NCBI GenBank assembly: GCA_938002705.1 | Contig: CALLAG010000391.1 | Span: 1 to 11,693, forward strand | Direction: 5' to 3' | Length of the DNA: 11,693 nucleotides | Source of the DNA: an uncultured Saprospiraceae bacterium | GTDB lineage: Bacteria; Bacteroidota; Bacteroidia; Chitinophagales; Saprospiraceae | Part shown: in pieces, positions 1 to 6,683 of the stretch | Layout of the letters: each line of letters opens with the position of its first letter | How positions within the stretch are numbered: position 1 is the stretch's first letter | The notes under the pieces: generated by a model | What the model was told of the DNA's origin: nothing | The model's input: only the letters and a program-made list of their open reading frames with translations | The model's database searches: none | Position numbers and translations under genes: made by a program

Positions 1-2
1 AA

Positions 3-461
3 ACTTTCCTTAGTTGGTGGATAGATAAAGATAATGATGGTTATGGTGAAGGGCCAATAGACAGTAGTATAGTTGATTGTATTCAACCTGTTGGGTATGT
101 CCAGAATTATGATGACTGTAACGACAATGACCCAAATATTAATCCTGAGGCTGAAGATATACCCAACAATGGCATCGATGAGGACTGTGATGGAGAAGAT
201 CTACTATCATCAATTCACCAACTTTCTAATTCAATTATTTATATATATCCTAACCCAGTAATAAATGGAATCTTAAATATAGATGTGGAAGGAAAAATTA
301 ATATCACAGCAAAATTATTCAGCTTAGATGGTAAGTTAGCCGATACTACTACAAACAATAATCAACTTATACTTTCTCCTACATCTGCAGGACTTTATAT
401 TCTTGAAATCAGAGACTTAGATACAGGTCAGAAAATACTTGAAAGATTAATCATCCAGTAA
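3..461 (+). CDS. C-terminal part of a T9SS-exported protein with MopE-like metal-binding motif (5' end outside window)
   Basis: The frame is open from the left edge and ends at TAA 459-461, giving 152 residues of a longer protein. Residues 8-15 read DKDNDGYG. They are followed by a Cys (26), the Gly-Tyr-Val of a GYV step, DDCNDNDPNINPEAED (37-52) and NNGIDEDCDGED (55-66). This is the pattern of the 'putative metal-binding motif' family named after MopE of Methylococcus, rich in Asp and Cys. Residues about 78-152 start with IYIYPNPV and end in a strand-rich segment (GLYILEI, ILERLIIQ). That is a typical Por/T9SS type A sorting domain, which directs outer-membrane export and is removed or used for surface attachment. 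The main body of the protein lies outside the window, so its role cannot be named. The family calls are from motif reading; metal binding here is inferred. Confidence 0.88.
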   Translation, partial: TFLSWWIDKDNDGYGEGPIDSSIVDCIQPVGYVQNYDDCNDNDPNINPEAEDIPNNGIDEDCDGEDLLSSIHQLSNSIIYIYPNPVINGILNIDVEGKINITAKLFSLDGKLADTTTNNNQLILSPTSAGLYILEIRDLDTGQKILERLIIQ

Positions 462-538
462 CTTGAATAAACTATAAATAAACGGGTTGGCGATGCAGTG
501 AACTTCCATTTTATAAAACTTTATATTCACAAAACTAA

Positions 539-1288
539 TTGAAAAAACAATTCCACATCCTCAACGGAGATGCTCTCCGAGAACAATTCCCCCAAGATAT
601 CGGTGGTGATCAGATAGTAGTAAGAGAATGTCTAATGGACGGAAGCTTAGAAGGTAATACTCTTGCGGAATTCTTCGAATCCAGAGCCAACTATATAAGT
701 GAGATCTATCCGAATACTGATAAGATGGATTACTTTCAAATAACAGTTTCTGAGTTAGTGAAATTACAGAATATTCCTCCTCATTCAGAAATTAACTTCT
801 GGTTCGAAGACGACTTATTTTGTCAAGTTAATTTTTGGTTTGTTCTAAACCTTATTAAATTGTCTAATGAAAATGCTCGCTTATTTTTAGTCAGGCCTCC
901 ATGCAGTAGCCCATATAGTTTTGGGGTACTTAATGATATTCAATTAATAAGTGCCTATGATAAAAGGGTAGAGTTATCAGAACTTGGTAAGTGGACTAAT
1001 CTATGGCGCTTCTACAAAAGCGGAGATACCGAGATGCTACTCAAGTCAGCAGAAGATATTGAGGATAAGTATCCGTTTGTTATAGCAGCTGTTAGAGCAC
1101 ACATAGATCGTATTCCTACGGAAGAAAGTTTAGGAAAACCTTCTGATACATTAGTCGCAATCATGAAGGATTTAGATACTAATGATTTCAAAAAGGTGTT
1201 ACATGAATTTCGTGAGAGAGTAGGAATCTATGGCTTCAGTAACCTCCAGATCAAGAAACTTTATGATGGAATTATTGTAAATTCATAA
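539..1288 (+). CDS. DUF1835 domain-containing protein, TTG start
   Basis: This 249-residue cytoplasmic protein has no signal peptide or membrane segment. The N-terminus reads FHILNGDALREQFP. It is followed by a RECLMDG step and, near residues 83-103, NFWFEDDLFCQVNFWF, which together I recognise as the Bacteroidota form of the DUF1835 family. The remainder is mostly helical in appearance, and its function is unknown. The start is TTG at 539. An in-frame TAA lies immediately before it (536-538), and the next in-frame ATG falls about 32 codons later, after the conserved ILNGD and RECL motifs, so TTG is the only start that keeps the family N-terminus. No Shine-Dalgarno sequence precedes it, as is usual in this phylum. 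It sits 77 bases after the preceding gene and 132 before the next, so an operon is not evident. The family call is fairly sure; no biochemical role can be given. Confidence 0.8.
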   Translation: MKKQFHILNGDALREQFPQDIGGDQIVVRECLMDGSLEGNTLAEFFESRANYISEIYPNTDKMDYFQITVSELVKLQNIPPHSEINFWFEDDLFCQVNFWFVLNLIKLSNENARLFLVRPPCSSPYSFGVLNDIQLISAYDKRVELSELGKWTNLWRFYKSGDTEMLLKSAEDIEDKYPFVIAAVRAHIDRIPTEESLGKPSDTLVAIMKDLDTNDFKKVLHEFRERVGIYGFSNLQIKKLYDGIIVNS

Positions 1289-1301
1289 TGTTCACAGTGT
1301 A

Positions 1302-1332
1302 TTTTTTCATCTTGAACGAAGTGAAAGATCTA
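1302..1332. repeat. Possible copy of a dispersed Bacteroidota intergenic repeat
   Basis: The 132-base gap between the DUF1835 gene and the 82-residue gene contains TTTTTTCAT followed by CTTGAACGAAGTGAAAGATCT. Near-identical strings (TTTTGAACGAAGTGAAAAATCT type) are, from memory, scattered between genes in many Bacteroidota genomes. There is only one copy in this window, so repetition is not shown by the sequence itself. The rest of the gap shows no promoter or hairpin I would defend. Confidence 0.4.
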
Positions 1333-1420
1333 TTTATATAGAATGTAACAGCTCATTACTCAATATCTACCGTTCGCCGATATGAAAAAAGCAACTTACT
1401 AATCCCTTAAGTCATAACAA

Positions 1421-1669
1421 ATGGAATATAAAATCTACGTCGGTACATATATCAAGGTCAAAAACGGCTTTTTAAAAGGCTCTATTAAGATTATGTACTG
1501 CGGTATGTCTAACGAGAGTACATTTGTAGTCTCACCATTGGTTAATGTAGGATACCAAGGTTTTAGTCCAAGTATCTTCTATAATAAGAATGTCGATATC
1601 ATTCATATCTATGATAGAGAATTCGACCTTATAGAAGTAACACCAGAGTATATCATCATTGGGGATTAG
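1421..1669 (+). CDS. Small hypothetical protein, 82 residues
   Basis: I do not recognise this protein. It starts at ATG 1421 with MEYKIYVGTYIKVKNG and ends EVTPEYIIIGD. It has no signal peptide, no clear membrane helix, one Cys (residue 27) and several short alternating hydrophobic stretches (YKIYVGTYIKV, STFVVSPLV, VDIIHIY, YIIIGD), which suggest a small beta-rich cytoplasmic fold. The base composition matches its neighbours. It lies 132 bases after the DUF1835 gene and 84 bases before a lipoprotein gene, all on the same strand. The length, clean start and protein-like composition favour a real gene, but nothing ties it to a function. Confidence 0.6.
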   Translation: MEYKIYVGTYIKVKNGFLKGSIKIMYCGMSNESTFVVSPLVNVGYQGFSPSIFYNKNVDIIHIYDREFDLIEVTPEYIIIGD

Positions 1670-1753
1670 AATATATATTCTCATAGGAAAGTAAAACAAG
1701 CATCTTTCTAATAAATTAATAGTTAATTACACTCAAATAAATTTTCATACAAA

Positions 1754-2287
1754 ATGAAATATAATCAATACAGTATAGCCACAGTTCTCTTCTCTTGTAT
1801 TCTATTCTCTATATCTATCTTATCATGTTCTGATAATGCAGTAGAGTCATCACCGTGTCTACCTAATGGCATTCCCATCCCAGGAAGTGATGATTGTCTA
1901 TGCAGTATATATTACGAAGGAGAATTCTGCGAGATTGAGATTAGAGAAAAATTTATAGGTAGATGGATTGGATATGGACACAGCTGCTCTCACAAGGATA
2001 GTCTACCAGATGGCTTCATTGTTGACTTTACTAAATTAACTGATATCTCTAAAGTCAGAATAGAATCTCAAGGTGTTTTTAATAAAGATATTATTATAAG
2101 TAACGTAGTTGATCTTGGATTTCTTAATTACGAAGAATACGAGACAGTAGGAAGCAAGGTTGTCAAAGCTTTTGCATTTGACATTATATATGATCAAACA
2201 TTAGATGAATTATCCGTTACAATATCGGATAACGAAGACTTAGATGACATGGTCGATAGTTGTACTTTTCGTCTGAGCAAAGAATAA
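1754..2287 (+). CDS. Small lipoprotein with EGF-like cysteine cluster
   Basis: This is a 177-residue exported protein. Residues 1-25 form a lipoprotein signal with hydrophobic core and lipobox ISILSC, so Cys25 is the likely lipidated residue and the protein is membrane-anchored facing the periplasm or surface. Immediately after comes a compact cysteine cluster (C35, C48, C50, C59) with CLCSIYYEGEFCE, which resembles the C-terminal half of an EGF-like module. Then KFIGRW (66-71) opens a roughly 110-residue domain ending at residue 177, with C78 and C170 possibly paired. Small Bacteroidota lipoproteins of the type 'EGF scrap plus REKFxGxW domain', sometimes called lipocalin-like, have this order, and I place it there by recollection. 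Its ligand is unknown. It is the last plus-strand gene before a convergent terminator. Confidence 0.75.
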   Translation: MKYNQYSIATVLFSCILFSISILSCSDNAVESSPCLPNGIPIPGSDDCLCSIYYEGEFCEIEIREKFIGRWIGYGHSCSHKDSLPDGFIVDFTKLTDISKVRIESQGVFNKDIIISNVVDLGFLNYEEYETVGSKVVKAFAFDIIYDQTLDELSVTISDNEDLDDMVDSCTFRLSKE

Positions 2288-2347
2288 TATTATAAGATCA
2301 TCTATCTAAGATATGAAGTTAAATATTTAGACCTTAGACTGATTAGT

Positions 2348-2380
2348 AAAAAAAAAGAGAGGCCCAAATGGACCTCTCTT
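2348..2380 (-). terminator. Intrinsic terminator between convergent genes
   Basis: An 8-bp stem pairs AAGAGAGG (2355-2362) with CCTCTCTT (2373-2380). It extends past a C/A mismatch by two further pairs around an AAAT loop. On the minus strand the stem is followed by a run of nine T (2348-2356), ideal for ending the S46 peptidase transcript. On the plus strand only a weak T-containing tail follows, so termination of the lipoprotein gene here is possible but less certain. Confidence 0.85.
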
Positions 2381-2406
2381 ATCTTTCAATTATGTCTTTA
2401 TCTTTC

Positions 2407-4482
2407 TTACTCTTTTACTAATTCCTTTACTAATCTGTCTGCTTTGTAGATGTACTTTAATGCAGCCATGATGCCTCCAGCATGCACTGATACCGTTCTA
2501 TTGTACTCTTCATCGTATATAAAGTTACCTGGAAGAGATTCTATATTACCATCGAACACTAATCCTACCGCTTCTCCTTTAGCATTAATTATAGCAGAAC
2601 CCGAGTTACCACCTATGATATCATTAGTAGATACAAAATCAAGTGGCGACTTTAATAATTCCATCGGTGGATTAGCCCATTTTTCTGGGAGAGCCCATGG
2701 GAATTCTTGATCAAAAGAATAGTGTCTATCGTATAATCCAAAGTAAGTTGTCTTGATCGGAGCTTTCGTACCGTTATAATTATAGCTTTTCACAAGGCCG
2801 TCAGAGATTCTTAGTGTGAATGTTGCATCTGGTGGTAGAGAAGTACCATAGACATTGAATGCTTGATTAGCAATCTTTGTCTCCAGCACTCTTCTTCCTG
2901 CTGATGATCCTTGGAACATAGCACCTGCTTCATTATATCTCTGTACAAGAATTTGAGATGCTTTGATTAATGGATCTTTTTCTTTTTTCAGATTCTTTTC
3001 TTTTGATAATACTTTATCGGCTTTACCATTAAGTATATCAGACTCTTTGAATAATTTATTGACAAATGCATCTATGCTTGTACCTCCTAATACTCTGTCC
3101 AATGTCGCATCACCAGGATAGATATCCGTCTTCAGCTCATTTAGAAGCATTGACATCATTTTCTTTTCTTTTGTGATATCAAGATTCGCTGCGGTCTCTA
3201 AAGCAGTTTCTCTCATGGCTTTTTTGTCCTCATCGCTTGCATCGTTTTCTATGGCATTTTTGTAGTTATAGATACTATGCATCAGCATGAATACTTGCCC
3301 TCTATATGGAGAAGCACCTAAGTGATTGATCGCCCAAGCATGTGGGGTGAGTTTGTTGTATTCGTTCTCGAGATCTGCCCAGTATGTGAGTCCTTTAGAT
3401 TCTTTCTTGATACTCATCTCCATCGTTTTCTTTCTACCCATGAAGTCTTTATTGTGGAGACCTTTGACGATACCATTATAGGCTTTGATAGAGTTAGAGA
3501 GACCATTGATAGTGCCTAATAATTCCTGAGCTTCTCTTTCTTTATTCTCGTCTTGAGAGATGACATCATATTCTTCTAACATCATGTCACGTCTATTAGT
3601 CAACCATCTCAGTAAGTGCTTGAACCTGTAGTCTCTGTCATATTCTAACTGTGCTACTGTTCTATACCTCTCAGTACGACCAGGATTACCTACTACGAAT
3701 ACTGGCGTACCTTCTTCTACACCATCTGGATTAAATTCGTAATAGAAATCTGATGTATCCATAGGCTTACCATCTTCATCGTAAGCTCTCCAGAAAGTAA
3801 AATCCAGATTGTATCTCGGATATGTAAAGTTATCAGGATCACCACCATAGAAACCTAAGTCATTCTCTGGTATACATACTAATCTGATATCACTATACTT
3901 CTTATAGCCATACATAGAGAACTTCCCACCTGAGTAAAATGTTACTGATTGCAATCTTAATCCTTCCCATCCTTTCTTAGTAGCATATTCTTCTTCGAGA
4001 GCTTTCAGCGCTTCTTGTCGCTTAGTCATGACATCAGCATCGTTCTCAGCATTCTTAGTATAGGCCATGACCTCATCAGTTATGTCATCGACCATGATAA
4101 GTTGCTCTACGAATAAGTCATCTACTCGGCGCTCATCTGCTAATGTCTGAGCATAGTATCCATTTACATCAAAATTCTCGCCCTCGTTCTGTACACCTAT
4201 TGCTTCATCTCTGGAGCAGTGGTGATTAGTCATGATCAGTCCATCTGGTGATACAAATGATGCTGAGCACCATGTAGCAAATCGTAATGATGATTTCCTG
4301 ACATCATCAAACCATGCTTTGTCAGCTTTGAAGTCATACGCTTCTTCAAACCATTCTGTAGGTGGATTCTCGAATGTCCACATTCTGCCAAAATCAAATG
4401 GATTGGCTTCTTTTTCTTGTGCTACTCCTATAATATAACTTAGTACAAGAAGAAGTGTTAAATGCGTTTTTAGTTTTTTCAT
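2407..4482 (-). CDS. S46 family serine exopeptidase, dipeptidyl-peptidase 7-like
   Basis: This 691-residue exported enzyme removes dipeptides from the N-terminus of peptides. Residues 1-21 are a Sec signal (hydrophobic LTLLLVLSYIIGVA) ending before QEKE. The S46 catalytic triad is visible: His88 in TNHHC, Asp227 in the YPRYNLDFTFWRAY segment after GGDPDN, and Ser627 in GGNSGSA. Between Asp227 and Ser627 lies the long, charged, helical insertion typical of S46. Eighteen residues after the Ser, at position 645, is Gly within FDGN. In the characterised family this spot is Gly in DPP7 (hydrophobic P1) and Arg in DPP11 (acidic P1), so a DPP7-like preference is inferred. The length matches the family. 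The gene follows the M1 peptidase gene on the same strand with an 89-base gap, so joint transcription is possible, though a weak promoter also lies in the gap. The protein is probably periplasmic. Confidence 0.93.
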   Translation of the reverse strand: MKKLKTHLTLLLVLSYIIGVAQEKEANPFDFGRMWTFENPPTEWFEEAYDFKADKAWFDDVRKSSLRFATWCSASFVSPDGLIMTNHHCSRDEAIGVQNEGENFDVNGYYAQTLADERRVDDLFVEQLIMVDDITDEVMAYTKNAENDADVMTKRQEALKALEEEYATKKGWEGLRLQSVTFYSGGKFSMYGYKKYSDIRLVCIPENDLGFYGGDPDNFTYPRYNLDFTFWRAYDEDGKPMDTSDFYYEFNPDGVEEGTPVFVVGNPGRTERYRTVAQLEYDRDYRFKHLLRWLTNRRDMMLEEYDVISQDENKEREAQELLGTINGLSNSIKAYNGIVKGLHNKDFMGRKKTMEMSIKKESKGLTYWADLENEYNKLTPHAWAINHLGASPYRGQVFMLMHSIYNYKNAIENDASDEDKKAMRETALETAANLDITKEKKMMSMLLNELKTDIYPGDATLDRVLGGTSIDAFVNKLFKESDILNGKADKVLSKEKNLKKEKDPLIKASQILVQRYNEAGAMFQGSSAGRRVLETKIANQAFNVYGTSLPPDATFTLRISDGLVKSYNYNGTKAPIKTTYFGLYDRHYSFDQEFPWALPEKWANPPMELLKSPLDFVSTNDIIGGNSGSAIINAKGEAVGLVFDGNIESLPGNFIYDEEYNRTVSVHAGGIMAALKYIYKADRLVKELVKE

Positions 4483-4514
4483 TTAGAATTATATTGGATT
4501 AATAACTGATTTAA

Positions 4515-4541
4515 TTAATGTAATAATTATTGCTGTGTCAA
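4515..4541 (-). promoter_or_regulatory. Weak candidate promoter for the S46 peptidase gene
   Basis: Read on the minus strand, TTGACA (plus 4536-4541) is followed after a 16-base spacer, counted from TTG, by TACATTAA (plus 4515-4522). The latter matches four of the six fixed positions of the Bacteroidota TAnnTTTG box. The spacing is plausible but the -7 match is poor, so the S46 gene might instead be read through from the M1 gene. Confidence 0.25.
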
Positions 4542-4571
4542 GATATAAAAATATATCGAAGTGATTATTTT

Positions 4572-6482
4572 CTAAAGATCTAATAATGTATCTAATGTCT
4601 GACGTGACACGGCATGATAATTAGGTCTCGCTTTTTTATATATGGCTAAAGCTATGTTTTTCTGGTCATTTTCTATCAATGCTTTATACAGTGGTGTCAA
4701 GAACTTCCTCCTCCCAACTCTCAGCAAGAATTCCTGTATGTTCTTAATGTTGACACTATCATATCCTGTATTAATACTTTTCTCATACCATGCTGCTGCG
4801 ATTTCAGAATTACCTGATACTGAAAAATTGTAGGCCTTATCTAATATACTCATACTTGACTCAGGTAGTTCGTCAGACAATTGTCTTATGAAGTGCAACC
4901 ATTCATGAGTAGACCAGTCGTACTCAGGTGCTATTTGAGTATTCAGGAACTTAGCAACGGCAGTTTCTACGTGGGTAAATTTATTAGACTTTGGTCTGAA
5001 AGAGTCATCTGGAATTCCAGGAGCATCTATCCATGCTCGTATATCGATTTTCTCATCTGATTCATTAAGTAGATTGGTATTGAGATAATCTATAAAAGCA
5101 TCAGTTGTCATACTTTGGAATTTATTCTTATCAAAATAGTCCTTTACAAACTGATCGAATCTTTCTCTACCAAAATGATTCTCTAACATGATAAGAAATA
5201 GAGCCCCTTTCTCATAAGCGATATCTGTCATGCCATCATCTGGATCACGACCTTCTAATCTTAATCTAAGATGTGTATCTCCATGCTTATGACCTATATC
5301 TTCTACAGTATGCTCAAGGTCTTGATACCCAAGCAGAGCAAGCATATTAGAATAGTCCGATCCGTATAAGGCTTCCATGATCCTTCTTTCGAAGTAGACA
5401 GTGAAACCTTCGTTGAGCCAGAAGTCATCCCATGTCGCATTAGTCACAAGATTACCTGACCAGGAGTGTGCAAGCTCGTGAGCTATAAGCGCTGTCAATG
5501 ACTTGTCCCCAGCAATGATAGTAGGTGTAGCAAATGTCAATCGAGGATTCTCCATACCACCAAAAGGGAATGAAGCAGGAAGAACAATAACATCGTACTT
5601 CTCCCATAGATACGGTCCATACAATTTCTCAGCGGCGATAAGCATCTTCTCCATATCACCAAACTCAAACAATGACTTATCAAGCATAGATGGCTCGGCA
5701 TAGACGCCAGTTCTATCACCTATTTTTCCAAACTCAAGATCACCTACTGCCATAGCTATCAGATAAGGAGGGATAGGCTGCTCCATCTTGTATGTGTAGA
5801 TGCCTGTCTCATTTCTCTCAGTAGGATTAGAAGCACTCATAACTGCCAACATATTGTCAGGAATCTCAAGTGTAGCGTCATAAGTAATTCTGATGCCAGG
5901 ACTATCTTGACATGGTATCCATGTTCTGGTAAGAATAGCTTGCCCTTGAGTAAACAAGAAGGGGAGTCTCTTATCTGTCGTCTGTTCTGGATCAAGCCAC
6001 AATAATGCAGCAGATTCTGGTGTCGTACTATAATGTATAGTTACTTCAGTTGTCTCAGGATTTATCGGAATAGTCAGTGGACTACCCAGTATTGGATCTT
6101 CAGAACCTATCGTATAAGCAATATCCTTATCTATATTGGAGGTAACTTTGGTGATATTCAACATTTTCGTATCAAAAACAATCACATCAGCATCAAATGC
6201 ACGTATGTCATACGTGGCAGTTCCATTCAAGGTTTTTGACTCAAAATCTACTTTAAGTTTGAGATCAAGATGTGTAGTGTATGCCTTATCTGGATCAGAA
6301 TAGCTATGTGTATCATCAGCAAAAAGAGGTTTTTCAGGTGATATCAAGTTCTTATTATTCATAGATTTTGGATTATTATCACAAGATATGATGACTATCA
6401 ATAATATAAGCGTCATAAGTGATATCGATAGCAGATCAAAGTTAAACTCACAAGCAAATTTACTTTTGGTTTTACATGACAT
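4572..6482 (-). CDS. M1 family zinc aminopeptidase, leukotriene-A4-hydrolase-like lipoprotein
   Basis: This 636-residue membrane-anchored aminopeptidase has a long n-region (1-17), a hydrophobic core and the lipobox VIISC, with Cys34 the likely lipid site. The M1 domains are in order: an N-terminal beta domain (about 65-250) with TQGQA (178-182) and IPCQD (189-193); GGMEN substrate-binding motif (308-312); zinc site HELAH (335-339) followed by the third ligand Glu358 in NEGF; and the transition-state Tyr423 in AYEKG. The C-terminal helical domain (about 500-636) is of the leukotriene A4 hydrolase type. It keeps GRRKF at 590-594, aligning with the GRMKF of the human enzyme whose Arg and Lys hold the peptide carboxylate. 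All catalytic residues are present. Bacterial members act as aminopeptidases; epoxide hydrolase activity is not implied. It is transcribed towards the S46 peptidase gene and is probably a partner in peptide breakdown. The ATG at 6482 gives a usable signal; Met23 would leave too short an n-region. Confidence 0.94.
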   Translation of the reverse strand: MSCKTKSKFACEFNFDLLSISLMTLILLIVIISCDNNPKSMNNKNLISPEKPLFADDTHSYSDPDKAYTTHLDLKLKVDFESKTLNGTATYDIRAFDADVIVFDTKMLNITKVTSNIDKDIAYTIGSEDPILGSPLTIPINPETTEVTIHYSTTPESAALLWLDPEQTTDKRLPFLFTQGQAILTRTWIPCQDSPGIRITYDATLEIPDNMLAVMSASNPTERNETGIYTYKMEQPIPPYLIAMAVGDLEFGKIGDRTGVYAEPSMLDKSLFEFGDMEKMLIAAEKLYGPYLWEKYDVIVLPASFPFGGMENPRLTFATPTIIAGDKSLTALIAHELAHSWSGNLVTNATWDDFWLNEGFTVYFERRIMEALYGSDYSNMLALLGYQDLEHTVEDIGHKHGDTHLRLRLEGRDPDDGMTDIAYEKGALFLIMLENHFGRERFDQFVKDYFDKNKFQSMTTDAFIDYLNTNLLNESDEKIDIRAWIDAPGIPDDSFRPKSNKFTHVETAVAKFLNTQIAPEYDWSTHEWLHFIRQLSDELPESSMSILDKAYNFSVSGNSEIAAAWYEKSINTGYDSVNIKNIQEFLLRVGRRKFLTPLYKALIENDQKNIALAIYKKARPNYHAVSRQTLDTLLDL

Positions 6483-6600
6483 ATTAGTATTTAGTTTATT
6501 GTATTATATACATCAAAGATGGTATATATAATGTAATTAAATCATCTATTTTGTAAAAGGTTGCAGGTTTTGTATTTAAATAATTTATATATGTTATGAG

Positions 6601-6628
6601 TTGTTTCTCAATTTTATACATATATTTG
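6601..6628 (+). promoter_or_regulatory. Bacteroidota-type promoter of the large repeat protein gene
   Basis: TTG (6601-6603), a 17-base spacer, then TATATTTG (6621-6628), a full match to the -7 consensus TAnnTTTG of Bacteroidota primary sigma factors. The predicted start of transcription is a few bases downstream, leaving an AT-rich leader of about 50 bases before ATG 6684. There is no Shine-Dalgarno sequence; the bases before ATG are A-rich (GAAAGAAAAATT). The rest of the 201-base divergent gap (6483-6600) is very AT-rich and shows no convincing promoter for the M1 gene. Confidence 0.6.
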
Positions 6629-6683
6629 TAATCGAATTTAAGTTTAGTTATTCATTTATTTTCAATTTATTGAAAGAAAAATT

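Noticed and set aside
73..261. 62-codon plus-strand frame at the left edge
   Set aside because: It is out of frame with the MopE-like/T9SS coding region that covers the same bases and has no recognisable content.
1382..1402. Six-codon frame MKKATY before the 82-residue gene as a leader peptide
   Set aside because: It is too short, shows no regulatory codon run or attenuator hairpin, and is likely chance in AT-rich DNA.
4542..4557. GATATA-AAAA-TATATC hairpin between the two peptidase genes as a terminator
   Set aside because: The stem is six A/T-rich pairs with no T run after it on the minus strand, so it is too weak to end transcription.
6513..6520. CATCTTTG on the minus strand as the -7 box of the M1 peptidase gene
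   Set aside because: The first base mismatches TAnnTTTG and there is no TTG at a suitable distance upstream.
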